Shown here: positions 17,131 to 25,044 of the stretch, one piece after another
Position numbering within the stretch: the stretch's first letter is position 1
Layout of the letters: each line of letters opens with the position of its first letter
Source of the DNA: Streptomyces marispadix
Lineage (GTDB): Bacteria > Actinomycetota > Actinomycetes > Streptomycetales > Streptomycetaceae
Direction: 5' to 3'
NCBI RefSeq assembly: GCF_022524345.1
Contig: NZ_JAKWJU010000002.1
Span: forward strand, 3,534,001 to 3,598,000
DNA length: 64,000 bases
Notes under the pieces: model-generated
Databases searched by the model: none
The model's input: only the letters and a program-made list of their open reading frames with translations
What the model was told of the DNA's origin: nothing
Position numbers and translations under genes: made by a program

Positions 17131-17651
17131 CCGGCGGGGGAAGCGGAACGGGCGCCCTGACCCTGCTGCTCGGGCTGGCCTGTGCGGGAGCGGCACTGGG
17201 CCGGTCGCTGCGGCTGCCGATGTGGCCGGTGACGGGGTCGATTCTCGGCGCCGCCACGGCACCGCTCGCCGGTCTCGGCGCCGTACCGCCCGGCTGGTGG
17301 TCGACGGCCGGTCAGATCCTGGTCGGTTCCGGGGTGGGCTCGATGGTGGGGCGGAACTTCCTCGCCTCCGTACGGCGGGTCAGCGTGCCCGGTGCGGTCG
17401 TCGTGGTGCTGATCGTCGCCCTGGGCGCGGGGATCGGGGCGGCCCTCACCCTCGGCGGAGTTCTCGGGCCGACTCCCGCCCTGCTGGGGTCGATTCCCGG
17501 AGGGGTCGGCGAGATGGTCGCGGCAGCGGCAGGACTGGGCGGTGACAGCGGGCTGGTCGCCGGTATGCATCTGATCCGGCTGGTCGTGGTGCTGTCCGCG
17601 CTGCCGCTGCTGCTGCGTTGGGCCCGCGGGCTGGAGGGGCGGGACGGATGA
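17127..17651 (+). CDS. AbrB-family membrane protein, second half
   Basis: 174 residues, with its start overlapping the previous stop (ATGA). Helices carry the matching AbrB-repeat signature TPALLGSIPGGVGEMVAAAAG and a closing GMHLIRLVVVLSALP segment. It mirrors the end of the upstream partner (VVHLVRVLVVVLLALP). Coupling of the two genes implies equal amounts and probably a heterodimer replacing the usual single chain. It closes the transporter operon and is convergent with gntR. Confidence 0.75.
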   Translation: MTGGGSGTGALTLLLGLACAGAALGRSLRLPMWPVTGSILGAATAPLAGLGAVPPGWWSTAGQILVGSGVGSMVGRNFLASVRRVSVPGAVVVVLIVALGAGIGAALTLGGVLGPTPALLGSIPGGVGEMVAAAAGLGGDSGLVAGMHLIRLVVVLSALPLLLRWARGLEGRDG

Positions 17652-17761
17652 CCGTGACGAACGCCGCGGCGCCCACGGAGCCTCAAGTCCTCGCTCCCGT
17701 CTACGAGTCGACGGGCACGGCGCCGGCGCCGCACACCGGGCTCGTCGCCCCCGGCGCCCGT

Positions 17762-18493
17762 TCAGCCGCCCAGCAGCACCGCGAGCCTGATCTCGCGCGC
17801 CCTGCGCATATGGGCCCTCGCATGCTGCTCGGCCACCTCGCCGTCGCGCTCCTGAACCGCCCGCGCCACCGCGTCGTGCTCGGCCAGCACCTCCTCGGCG
17901 CGGCCCGGATGCACCAGGGTCGTCGCCGGAAGCCTCCGCACGGCGTGCTCGACCTGGTTGAGGAAGCGCTCAAGGTACGGGTTGGCGGCGCCGGTCCGCA
18001 GCGCCCGGTGCCAGGAGAGGTTCAGCTTGGACAGCTCGGCGACGTCCTCGCGGGCGGCGGCCTCGCGCATGTCCGCGTTGATCTCGTCGAGCTGCTCGAC
18101 CAGTCCCTCGGGGCACCGTACGGCCGCGAGCCGCGCCGCGAGCCCTTCGAGGTCCTCCCTCACGACGTAGAGAGCGAGCACGTCCTCAAGGGAGAGGGCG
18201 GCGACCATCGCGCCGTGGTGGGCGGTCTTGACCACGAGGCCCTCGTCGGCGAGCCGCTTCAGCGCCTCCCGGATCGGCGTTCTGCTCACCTTGAAGGCGG
18301 TCGCGAGTTCGCTCTCGCGCAGCCAGGTCGAGGGGGAGAGCACGCCGTCGAGGATCGCCTCGCGCATCGCCCCCGTCACGTCGTCAGTCGTACGCCCGCG
18401 GACCGCCACCCCCTCGTGCAGATAGGCGCGAAGGCGTTCGACGGACCCGGATGTCTCCGATCGGTGGTCGATGCCGCTGGAGCCGCTGGTCAT
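17762..18493 (-). CDS. GntR-family (FCD) transcription regulator
   Basis: 243 residues, preceded by GGGAGGAC. The winged helix at about 36-88 (REAILDGVLSPSTWLRE, then SRTPIREALKRLADEGL) is classic GntR. The all-helical C-terminal FCD ligand domain follows, with metal/ligand His positions (LSWHRAL). It is divergent from the tcuA-like gene, and the palindrome TTGCATGCAA lies in the shared promoter. The same sequence also lies before prpF, so it is the likely local regulator of tricarboxylate use, responding to a carboxylate ligand. Confidence 0.92.
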   Translation of the reverse strand: MTSGSSGIDHRSETSGSVERLRAYLHEGVAVRGRTTDDVTGAMREAILDGVLSPSTWLRESELATAFKVSRTPIREALKRLADEGLVVKTAHHGAMVAALSLEDVLALYVVREDLEGLAARLAAVRCPEGLVEQLDEINADMREAAAREDVAELSKLNLSWHRALRTGAANPYLERFLNQVEHAVRRLPATTLVHPGRAEEVLAEHDAVARAVQERDGEVAEQHARAHMRRAREIRLAVLLGG

Positions 18494-18569
18494 AGGTGCT
18501 TTGTCCTCCCGCACCCGTGAACCGTACGGGAGGGAACAGATCGTCCGCAAGTTGAGTACAATCCCCGTC

Positions 18570-18587
18570 AAGTTGCATGCAATGTGG
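18570..18587. promoter_or_regulatory. Candidate GntR operator between gntR and tcuA-like gene
   Basis: TTGCATGCAA at 18573-18582 is the same perfect palindrome as at 11666-11675, within a 14-bp match on the opposite strand. Its centre lies 84 bp from the gntR start and 78 bp from the flavoprotein start, suiting control of both divergent genes. Confidence 0.7.
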
Positions 18588-18655
18588 ATGCGAACGGGCC
18601 TCAGCAGGGTACGGCCCAGCAGGGTCCGGCAGGGAACGAGCAAGGAGCGTGGTGC

Positions 18656-20137
18656 ATGGCCGGGCGTCGGGTCATCGTTGTCGGAGCGGGAAACGCGGCG
18701 CTGTGCGCGGCGCTCGCCGCACGTGAGGAGGGCGCCGAGGTCCTCGTGCTGGAGAGGGCACCGAAGGAACGGCGCGGCGGCAACACGGCGTTCACCGCCG
18801 GCGCGATGCGCGTCGTGTACTCGGGGGTCGAGGATCTGAGGCGGCTGATGCCCGATCTGACCGAGGAGGAGATCGCGAGCACCGACTTCGGGAGCTATCC
18901 GGCGGGGGCGTACCTCGACGACCTGGCACGCGTCACCGAGTACCGGACCGATCCCGAACTCGCGTCCGCACTCGTGGAGAAGAGCCTGCCGACGCTGCTG
19001 TGGATGTCGGAGAAGGGCGTGCGCTTCGTGCCGATCTACGGGCGGCAGGCGTTCAAGGTCGGCGGGCGCTTCACCTTCTGGGGCGGTCTCACGGTAGAGG
19101 CGTCGGGCGGCGGCATGGGCCTCGTCGAGGCGCTGACACGGGCCGCCGAACGAGCCGGCGTACGCATCGAGTACGGGGCGCGCGCACTGTCGCTGATCCA
19201 GGACGACGCGGGCGGCGTACGCGGCGTGACGCTGCGCCAGGCCGGGGCGACCCGCGAGGAGCGAGCCGACGCGGTGGTGCTCGCCAGCGGGGGCTTCCAG
19301 TCCAGCGCGGAGATGCGGGCACGCTATCTGGGACCCGGATGGGACCTGGCCAAGGTGCGGGGCACGATGTACAACACCGGCGACGGTCTGCGGATGGCGC
19401 TGCGCGCCGGGGCGAGCCCCGCGGGGAACTGGTCGGGCTGCCACGCCGTCGGATGGGACCGCAACGCACCGGAGTTCGGGGATCTCGCGGTCGGCGACAG
19501 CTTCCAGAAGCACAGCTATCCGTGGGGCGTCATGGTCAACGCGCACGGCCGCCGCTTCGTCGACGAGGGCGCCGACTTCCGCAACTACACCTACGCCAAG
19601 TACGGGCGCGTGATCCTGGAGCAGCCCGGTCAGTTCGCCTGGCAGATCTTCGACCGCAAGGTGGCGCACCTCCTGCGGGACGAGTACCGGATACGGCAGA
19701 TCACCAAGGTGAGCGCCCCGACGCTGGAGAAGCTCGCCGAGAAGATGGACGGGGTGGACCTCGCGGGCTTCCTCGCGGAGATGGAGACGTACAACGCAGC
19801 CGTCGACACCGCCACGCCCTTCGATCCCAACGTCCGTGACGGCAGGGGGACTTCGGGGCTCGCCGTCGACAAGACCAACTGGGCGAACACCGTGGACGAG
19901 GGACCCTTCGAGGCGTACGCGGTGACGTGCGGCATCACCTTCACCTTCGGCGGAGTGCGGATCTCCCCGGAGAACGCGCAGGTCCTCGACACCGACATGG
20001 CACCGATTCCCGGGCTCTTCGCCGCCGGTGAACTCGTCGGCGGGCTCTTCTACTTCAACTATCCGGGCGGTGCCGGGCTGACGAACGGCGCGGTCTTCGG
20101 GCGTACGGCGGGCAGCTCCGCGGGGCGGACCCGGTGA
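18656..20137 (+). CDS. tcuA: FAD-dependent tricarballylate dehydrogenase-like protein
   Basis: 493 residues, starting MAGRRVIVVGAGNA with AAGGAG about 9 nt upstream. The Rossmann FAD motif is at residues 5-33 (VIVVGAGNAALCAALAAREE then VLVLE). The fumarate-reductase/succinate-dehydrogenase flavoprotein fold is supported by GGNTAFTAGAMR, VLASGGFQSS and the C-terminal PGLFAAGELVGGLF. TcuA oxidises tricarballylate to cis-aconitate. The surrounding tricarboxylate transporter and PrpF gene fit that, but related flavoproteins act on other acids. It heads a GTGA-coupled pair with the following dehydrogenase. Confidence 0.85.
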   Translation: MAGRRVIVVGAGNAALCAALAAREEGAEVLVLERAPKERRGGNTAFTAGAMRVVYSGVEDLRRLMPDLTEEEIASTDFGSYPAGAYLDDLARVTEYRTDPELASALVEKSLPTLLWMSEKGVRFVPIYGRQAFKVGGRFTFWGGLTVEASGGGMGLVEALTRAAERAGVRIEYGARALSLIQDDAGGVRGVTLRQAGATREERADAVVLASGGFQSSAEMRARYLGPGWDLAKVRGTMYNTGDGLRMALRAGASPAGNWSGCHAVGWDRNAPEFGDLAVGDSFQKHSYPWGVMVNAHGRRFVDEGADFRNYTYAKYGRVILEQPGQFAWQIFDRKVAHLLRDEYRIRQITKVSAPTLEKLAEKMDGVDLAGFLAEMETYNAAVDTATPFDPNVRDGRGTSGLAVDKTNWANTVDEGPFEAYAVTCGITFTFGGVRISPENAQVLDTDMAPIPGLFAAGELVGGLFYFNYPGGAGLTNGAVFGRTAGSSAGRTR

Positions 20138-21309
20138 ACGGCGGGCAGGGGAGCGAAGGTCCGGGGAGCGGCGGTCCGTCGGCGGGCGGTCCGGTGGACG
20201 GCGAGCCGTCGGGCGGCCGTCCGGCGGGCGGGCCCGCCTCGCGGGAGCCCCTGGACCTGGTGGTGATCCCCGGGGACGGGATCGGCCCCGAGCTGGTCGA
20301 CAGCGCGCTCCAGGTGCTCGAACGCGCCGCCGCCGCGGGCGACTTCGCCTACCGCCTCACCACCGTCGAGGCGGGCGCCGAGGCGTACCGCGCCACGGGC
20401 CGGGCGCTGCCCACCGACGCGCTGGAACGGCTGCGTGCCGCCGACGGCGTGCTCAAGGGCCCGGTCGGTCTTCCCGGCGTACGGCATCCGGACGGTACGG
20501 AGGCCGGGCTGCTCGGCGGGCTGCTCCGCCTCGGCCTCGACACCTTCGCCAACGTACGGCCGATGAGGCTGCTGCCCGGCGTCTCCGGCGGTACGCGGCA
20601 CAGCGCGGGTGAGATCGACTACGTACTGGTCAGGGAGAACACCGAGGGGCTGTACCTCTCGCGGGGCGCGGGCGCCGCGACGCCGGACGCCGCCTGCGAC
20701 CAGTTGATGATCACCAGGGCGGGCACGGAACGCGTGGTGCGGTACGCCTTCGGCCTCGCACGTGAGCGTGAGGGCGCGCCGGCCGACGGCGTACGCCGGG
20801 TCACTTGTGTGGACAAGAGCAATGTGCTGCGCAGCTATGCGCTCTTCCGCCGCGTCTTCGACGAAGTGGCCGCGGAATTCCCGGACATCGCGACCGAGCA
20901 TCTCTACGCCGACGCCGCCGCGCACGATCTCGTCGCACGGCCCGAGTGCTTCGACGTGCTGGTGACGGAGAACTTCCTCGGCGACGTGCTGAGCGATCTC
21001 GGTGCCGCCACGGTGGGCGGCCTCGGCATGTGCGGTTCGCTCAACGCCGGTGTGGAGGCGGCGTATGCGGAGCCCGTGCACGGCAGCGCCCCCGACATCG
21101 CGGGGCGCGGCCTGGCCAACCCGCTCTCGCAGATCCTGAGCCTCGCGCTGCTGCTGGACCGCGCGGGGCTGCGTACGTCGGGCGACCGGGTCAGGGCTGC
21201 GGTGGAGTCCGCGCTGGCCGAAGGCGCCGTGGAGCTGGACGTGCGGGGGCGGCCCGCTGGGGGGACGGGGTCGGTCACGTCGGCCGTGTGCGAGCGCCTG
21301 GCACGGTGA
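20134..21309 (+). CDS. Isocitrate/isopropylmalate-family NAD-dependent dehydrogenase
   Basis: 391 residues, GTG start overlapping the previous stop. A Gly/Ser-rich N-terminal tail of ~37 residues precedes the domain. Family blocks are VIPGDGIGPELVD, the substrate Arg region FANVRPMRLLPG, DYVLVRENTEGLYL, the Lys-Asn pair in DKSNVLRSY, the metal Asp region NFLGDVLSDLGA, and EPVHGSAPDIAG. The family oxidatively decarboxylates 2-hydroxy acids (isocitrate, isopropylmalate, tartrate, homoisocitrate). The best match by eye is the tartrate/isopropylmalate-like branch rather than housekeeping Idh. Probably acts downstream of the tricarboxylates taken up here. Confidence 0.85.
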   Translation: MNGGQGSEGPGSGGPSAGGPVDGEPSGGRPAGGPASREPLDLVVIPGDGIGPELVDSALQVLERAAAAGDFAYRLTTVEAGAEAYRATGRALPTDALERLRAADGVLKGPVGLPGVRHPDGTEAGLLGGLLRLGLDTFANVRPMRLLPGVSGGTRHSAGEIDYVLVRENTEGLYLSRGAGAATPDAACDQLMITRAGTERVVRYAFGLAREREGAPADGVRRVTCVDKSNVLRSYALFRRVFDEVAAEFPDIATEHLYADAAAHDLVARPECFDVLVTENFLGDVLSDLGAATVGGLGMCGSLNAGVEAAYAEPVHGSAPDIAGRGLANPLSQILSLALLLDRAGLRTSGDRVRAAVESALAEGAVELDVRGRPAGGTGSVTSAVCERLAR

Positions 21310-21330
21310 GGGCGCGGCTCCGGTCCCGGT

Positions 21331-21368
21331 CGGGCGTCGTTACCGGTAAGGGTCCGGGCGTCGTTACC
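21331..21368 (+). repeat. 14-bp direct repeat upstream of the Fe-ADH gene
   Basis: CGGGCGTCGTTACC occurs at 21331-21344 and 21355-21368, 24 bp apart. It lies in the 189-bp gap before the iron-containing dehydrogenase. It could be a regulator site on one helix face, but the evidence is only the repetition. Confidence 0.4.
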
Positions 21369-21498
21369 CGTCCGGGTTTCGCGCCCGGTCCCCGTCGGCC
21401 CGCCGCCCGCTGCCGGGGGGTTGCCGAACGGCCCCGACAACTGGGAGACCGGGGTACTGGCCCGTTGAACGACCCCCGAGCCTGGAGGCGTACTTCCG

Positions 21499-22830
21499 AT
21501 GAACGGTGACAGCGGCAAGCGCACGGCCGAGGAGCCGGACGCGGAGCCCGTGTCCGAGTCCGAGGAGACCGTGTTCACCTGGGGTGCGCCCCCGTTGAAG
21601 TTCGGCGCGGGCGCGAGCGACGAGATCGGCTTCGACATGGCGCAGTACGGCGCGAAGCGCGTGCTCGTACTGACCGACCCCGGTGTCGCCGCCTTGGGAA
21701 TCCCGCAGCGGGTGGCGGAGAACCTGGGCCGGTACGGGATCGACGCGGCGGTCTACGAGGGTGTGCACGTCGAGCCGAGCGACGCCAGTCTCGCCGCGGC
21801 CGTCGACCACGCGCGGGAGAGCGGCCCGTGGGACGGATTCGTCGCGGTCGGCGGCGGTTCCGCGATCGACACCGCGAAGGCCGTGAATCTGCTGACGTCC
21901 TGCGGCGGCGAGTTGATGGACTACGTCAACAAGCCCATCGGCGGGGGCGTTTCGCCGCCGCATCCGCTGAAGCCGCTCGTCGCCGTTCCCACCACCGCGG
22001 GCACGGGCGCGGAGAGCACCGCGATGTGCGTCCTGGACGTGCTGTCGATGAGGGTGAAGACCGGCATCAGCCACTGGCGGCTGCGCCCCACCCTCGCCGT
22101 GGTCGATCCGCTGCTGACGATGACCCTGCCGCCCGAGGTGACCGCCTCCGCGGGCATGGACATCGTCTGCCACGCGCTGGAGTCGTACACGGCGGGCTGG
22201 TACGCGGACTCCGCGCGCCGCAGGCCCGAGGAACGGGTGACGTACTGCGGCTCCAACCCGGTGTCCGACCTGTGGTGCGAGAAGGCGCTGAGCCTGATCG
22301 CCGGTTCCTTCCGCCGTGCGGTGCGCCACGGGGCCGAGGACGTGGCGGCACGCACGGACATGATCATGGCGGCGACCTTCGCGGGCATGGGCTTCGGCAA
22401 CTCCGGGGTGCACATCCCGCATGCCAACGCCTATCCGATCGCCGGCATGGTCAAGGACTACCGGCCCGCCGGATATCCGCAGGGCGAGCCGATGGTGCCG
22501 CACGGCCAGTCGGTGTCGCTGACGGCCCCGGAGGCGTTCCGGTTCGGTTTTCCCTCCGCCCCGGAGCGGCATCTGCGGGCGGCGGAGCTGCTGGCTCCGG
22601 ATCAGGACCGGGCCTCCGACCCGGCCGAGCGACTGCCCCGTGCCCTGGTCGAGTTGATGCGGGACATCGGCATCCCCAACGGCATCGCCGCCGTCGGCTA
22701 CGACGAGAGCGACGTACCGGACCTGGTGCCGGGGACGATGAAGCAGCAGCGGCTGCTGGCCACCTGCCCACGGCCCGTACGCGAGGAGGACGTCGAGCGT
22801 ATCCTCCTCAACTCCCTGCGGAACTGGTAG
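21499..22830 (+). CDS. Iron-containing alcohol dehydrogenase, hydroxyacid-oxoacid transhydrogenase type
   Basis: 443 residues. Opening TWGAPPLKFGAGASDEIG, nucleotide motif VGGGSAIDTAKAVNL and PTTAGTGAEST are Fe-ADH family hallmarks. Metal ligands are visible as Asp and His in AGMDIVCHALES and two later His in GVHIPHANAYPIAG and PHGQSV. The extra region and overall pattern match hydroxyacid-oxoacid transhydrogenases (ADHFE1 type), which swap redox between a hydroxy acid and 2-oxoglutarate without free NAD. That suits handling carboxylate breakdown products, though it could be a plain short-chain alcohol dehydrogenase. Its end overlaps the convergent GNAT gene by 23 bp. Confidence 0.88.
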   Translation: MNGDSGKRTAEEPDAEPVSESEETVFTWGAPPLKFGAGASDEIGFDMAQYGAKRVLVLTDPGVAALGIPQRVAENLGRYGIDAAVYEGVHVEPSDASLAAAVDHARESGPWDGFVAVGGGSAIDTAKAVNLLTSCGGELMDYVNKPIGGGVSPPHPLKPLVAVPTTAGTGAESTAMCVLDVLSMRVKTGISHWRLRPTLAVVDPLLTMTLPPEVTASAGMDIVCHALESYTAGWYADSARRRPEERVTYCGSNPVSDLWCEKALSLIAGSFRRAVRHGAEDVAARTDMIMAATFAGMGFGNSGVHIPHANAYPIAGMVKDYRPAGYPQGEPMVPHGQSVSLTAPEAFRFGFPSAPERHLRAAELLAPDQDRASDPAERLPRALVELMRDIGIPNGIAAVGYDESDVPDLVPGTMKQQRLLATCPRPVREEDVERILLNSLRNW

Positions 22831-23398
22831 CGGTACGGCCCGGGTCGCGCTGCGGCCCCGCCGTGCGGCACATACGCCAGACGACCTCGACGCCCGATTC
22901 GCCGGGCGCCGAGGGCCCCTCGATCGCCCGCCGCCGCTCGACCTCCGTGAAGCCCAGCCGCCTGGGCACGCCTCCGCTGGCCTCGTTGGCCTCGTCGTGG
23001 TGTATCTCGACCACCTCGACGCCGGGCAGCTCGAACGCCGCCTCCAGCAGGGCCGCCGCGGCGCTGGTCGCCAGTCCGCGCCGCGTCCACGACGGATGGA
23101 TCCAGTAGCCGATCTCCAGGCCACCGGGGCCGATGCGGCGCAGCAGGCCGCAGCTACCGACCGTCCAACCCTCCACCGACACCGCGTAGTTGTACGCCTG
23201 GCCCTCCGCCCACTCCCGTTCGCACCTGGTCACGAACTCCAGCGACGCGTCGGGGCTGTGGTCGTGGGCCCACGGCATCCACGGCTTGAGATGGCCGAGC
23301 GACTCGGAGACGACCCGGTACGCCACGTCGGCGTCGGTGACACGCCAGCGGCGCAGTACGGCATGGTCGCGGCGAAGCAGCTCAGGGGGTCTGTCCAT
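22808..23398 (-). CDS. GNAT-family N-acetyltransferase (RimJ/RimL-like)
   Basis: 196 residues starting MDRPPELLRRD. The pattern is the RimJ/L type: RWRVTDADVAYRVV, a middle strand IGYWIHPSWTRRGLATSAAAALL containing the acetyl-CoA pyrophosphate loop (RRGLAT), and EIHHDEANEAS. Acts on an amine of a protein terminus or small molecule. The tail-to-tail overlap with the preceding gene is 23 bp, with no functional link implied. Confidence 0.85.
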   Translation of the reverse strand: MDRPPELLRRDHAVLRRWRVTDADVAYRVVSESLGHLKPWMPWAHDHSPDASLEFVTRCEREWAEGQAYNYAVSVEGWTVGSCGLLRRIGPGGLEIGYWIHPSWTRRGLATSAAAALLEAAFELPGVEVVEIHHDEANEASGGVPRRLGFTEVERRRAIEGPSAPGESGVEVVWRMCRTAGPQRDPGRTATSSAGS

Positions 23399-23542
23399 GA
23401 CGGGATCATGCCCGGAACCGGCACCTTCCACGACTCGATTACGAGCCGTCTCCGCCGTCTCCGCCGTCTCCGCTGGACCACGGGCCGGGCCCGTAAGCGC
23501 GGTGGCCGTGCCCGCTGCCCTCCGTCCGCCCGGCGGCCTTCC

Positions 23543-24826
23543 TCACGGCTGCCCCTCCTCGTAGTACGAGACCAACTCCTCCGGCAGCGGCGGCACTTCG
23601 ACCGGCACGCTCCCCGAGCGCAGTGAGCGCGCCGCCGCATGGCCCGCCGCCACCGCCTCTCGCGCCGCGAGCGGCGAGGTCTCGGTCGGCCCGCCGTGCG
23701 CGGCGAAGCGCAGGAACTCCTCGACGAGCAGCCGGTCCGCGCCGCCGTGCATGTCCTCGCCTCGCGGTACGGGGACGGTCAGGTCCGCGTCGTCGCGGTA
23801 GCCGGAGCGGCGGGAGTTCCACACCTTGACGACGGCACCGTCCAGGTCGCCGAAGTTCTCCAGGCGTCCGTGGTCGCCGATCACCGTGTAGTTGCGCCAG
23901 TAGTCGGGCGTGAAGTGGCACTGCTGGTAGCTGACGAGCACGCCGTTGCGGGTGCGGCCGTGAAGCATGCTGATGTCCTCGACGTCCACGACCGGGTTGA
24001 GGCCGGTCAGCGACGTCGGCGGCCAGTTCGCGTCGGGGTCGTGCCACTCCTTCATGCGCTCGCCGCTGCGGTCGCGCCGGTCCGGTATGCCGCCGTAGAC
24101 GGCGAGTTCGCCGACCGCCGTGACCGTGCGCGTGGGGGCGCCCGCGAGCCAGTGGACGACGTCGAGGTCGTGGGCGCCCTTCTGAAGCAGCAGGCTGGTG
24201 GTGTTGCGCCGCTCCGCGTGCCAGTCCTTGAAGTAGAAGTCGCCGCCGTGCCCGACGAAGTGGCGGCACCACACGGCGCGGACGCGACCGACGGCCCCGT
24301 CGAGCACCAGTTCGCGCATCCGCCGTACGAAGGGCGCGTGCCGCAGATTGTGGCCGACGTACAGGCGGCTGCCGGTCTCTAGCGCCGTGCGCAGTATCAG
24401 GTCGCAGTCCTCCGTCGTCACGGCGAGCGGCTTCTCCACGAACACGGCGACACCGGCGTGCAGCGCGTCCAGCACGCACCGGGCGTGCAGATGGTCGGGG
24501 GAGAAGACCATGACCGCGTCCACGCCGCCCCTCTCCAGCAGCTCCGAATGGCCCTCGTGGACGGGGACTTCGGGCCCGAAGAGCGCGTGCGCCGCCTGCC
24601 GTCCCCGTGGGTGCGGGTCGGCGCAGGCCACGACCCGGCTGCCCGCGCCCGGACGGTGGGCATGGGAGGCGAGCGCCGCACGTTCGCCCACGCCGACGAC
24701 ACCGATCCGCAGATCGCCGCCGCTGTCCGCGCCGTTCAGGTCCGCCCTGTTCACGTCCGGCCCGTTCGTGCCCGGCTCGTTCGTCGGCATCCCGTTCCCG
24801 TACGCCGTGTCGTCCTCATCGCGCAT
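23543..24826 (-). CDS. Gfo/Idh/MocA-family oxidoreductase
   Basis: 427 residues with a ~35-residue polar N-terminus, then the Rossmann motif RIGVVGVGERAAL and the family Lys motif FVEKPLAV. A later block around GAHDLDVVHWLAG holds the catalytic-region Asp/His. NAD(P)-dependent dehydrogenases of this family act on sugars, inositols and their derivatives. It is divergent from the ROK regulator of the sugar-uptake operon, so it is probably part of the same regulon with two further family members at 29818-31967. Confidence 0.88.
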   Translation of the reverse strand: MRDEDDTAYGNGMPTNEPGTNGPDVNRADLNGADSGGDLRIGVVGVGERAALASHAHRPGAGSRVVACADPHPRGRQAAHALFGPEVPVHEGHSELLERGGVDAVMVFSPDHLHARCVLDALHAGVAVFVEKPLAVTTEDCDLILRTALETGSRLYVGHNLRHAPFVRRMRELVLDGAVGRVRAVWCRHFVGHGGDFYFKDWHAERRNTTSLLLQKGAHDLDVVHWLAGAPTRTVTAVGELAVYGGIPDRRDRSGERMKEWHDPDANWPPTSLTGLNPVVDVEDISMLHGRTRNGVLVSYQQCHFTPDYWRNYTVIGDHGRLENFGDLDGAVVKVWNSRRSGYRDDADLTVPVPRGEDMHGGADRLLVEEFLRFAAHGGPTETSPLAAREAVAAGHAAARSLRSGSVPVEVPPLPEELVSYYEEGQP

Positions 24827-25044
24827 GTCCTGTCGTCGAGTCGAGTCCCGCCGTGGAGTCGCGCCGCCGTCGCCGTCGCCGCCGTCTCGGCGGCGGCCGC
24901 TCTCGCCGGTCCGTATCGGCCGCCCATATCGAGGAGTCCTTCGTAATCGCTCTGCCGGAAGCCTTCACGCCCACCGCCGTTTATGCAACAGTCCTCAATC
25001 AATCAGTACGACGAACCGACGTGCGGCCGTTGGGAGGTGCACCG

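Noticed and set aside
18494..19669. Upstream extension of the GntR reading frame
   Set aside because: Runs antisense through the flavoprotein gene; the GntR protein begins at MTSGSSG with a good ribosome-binding site.
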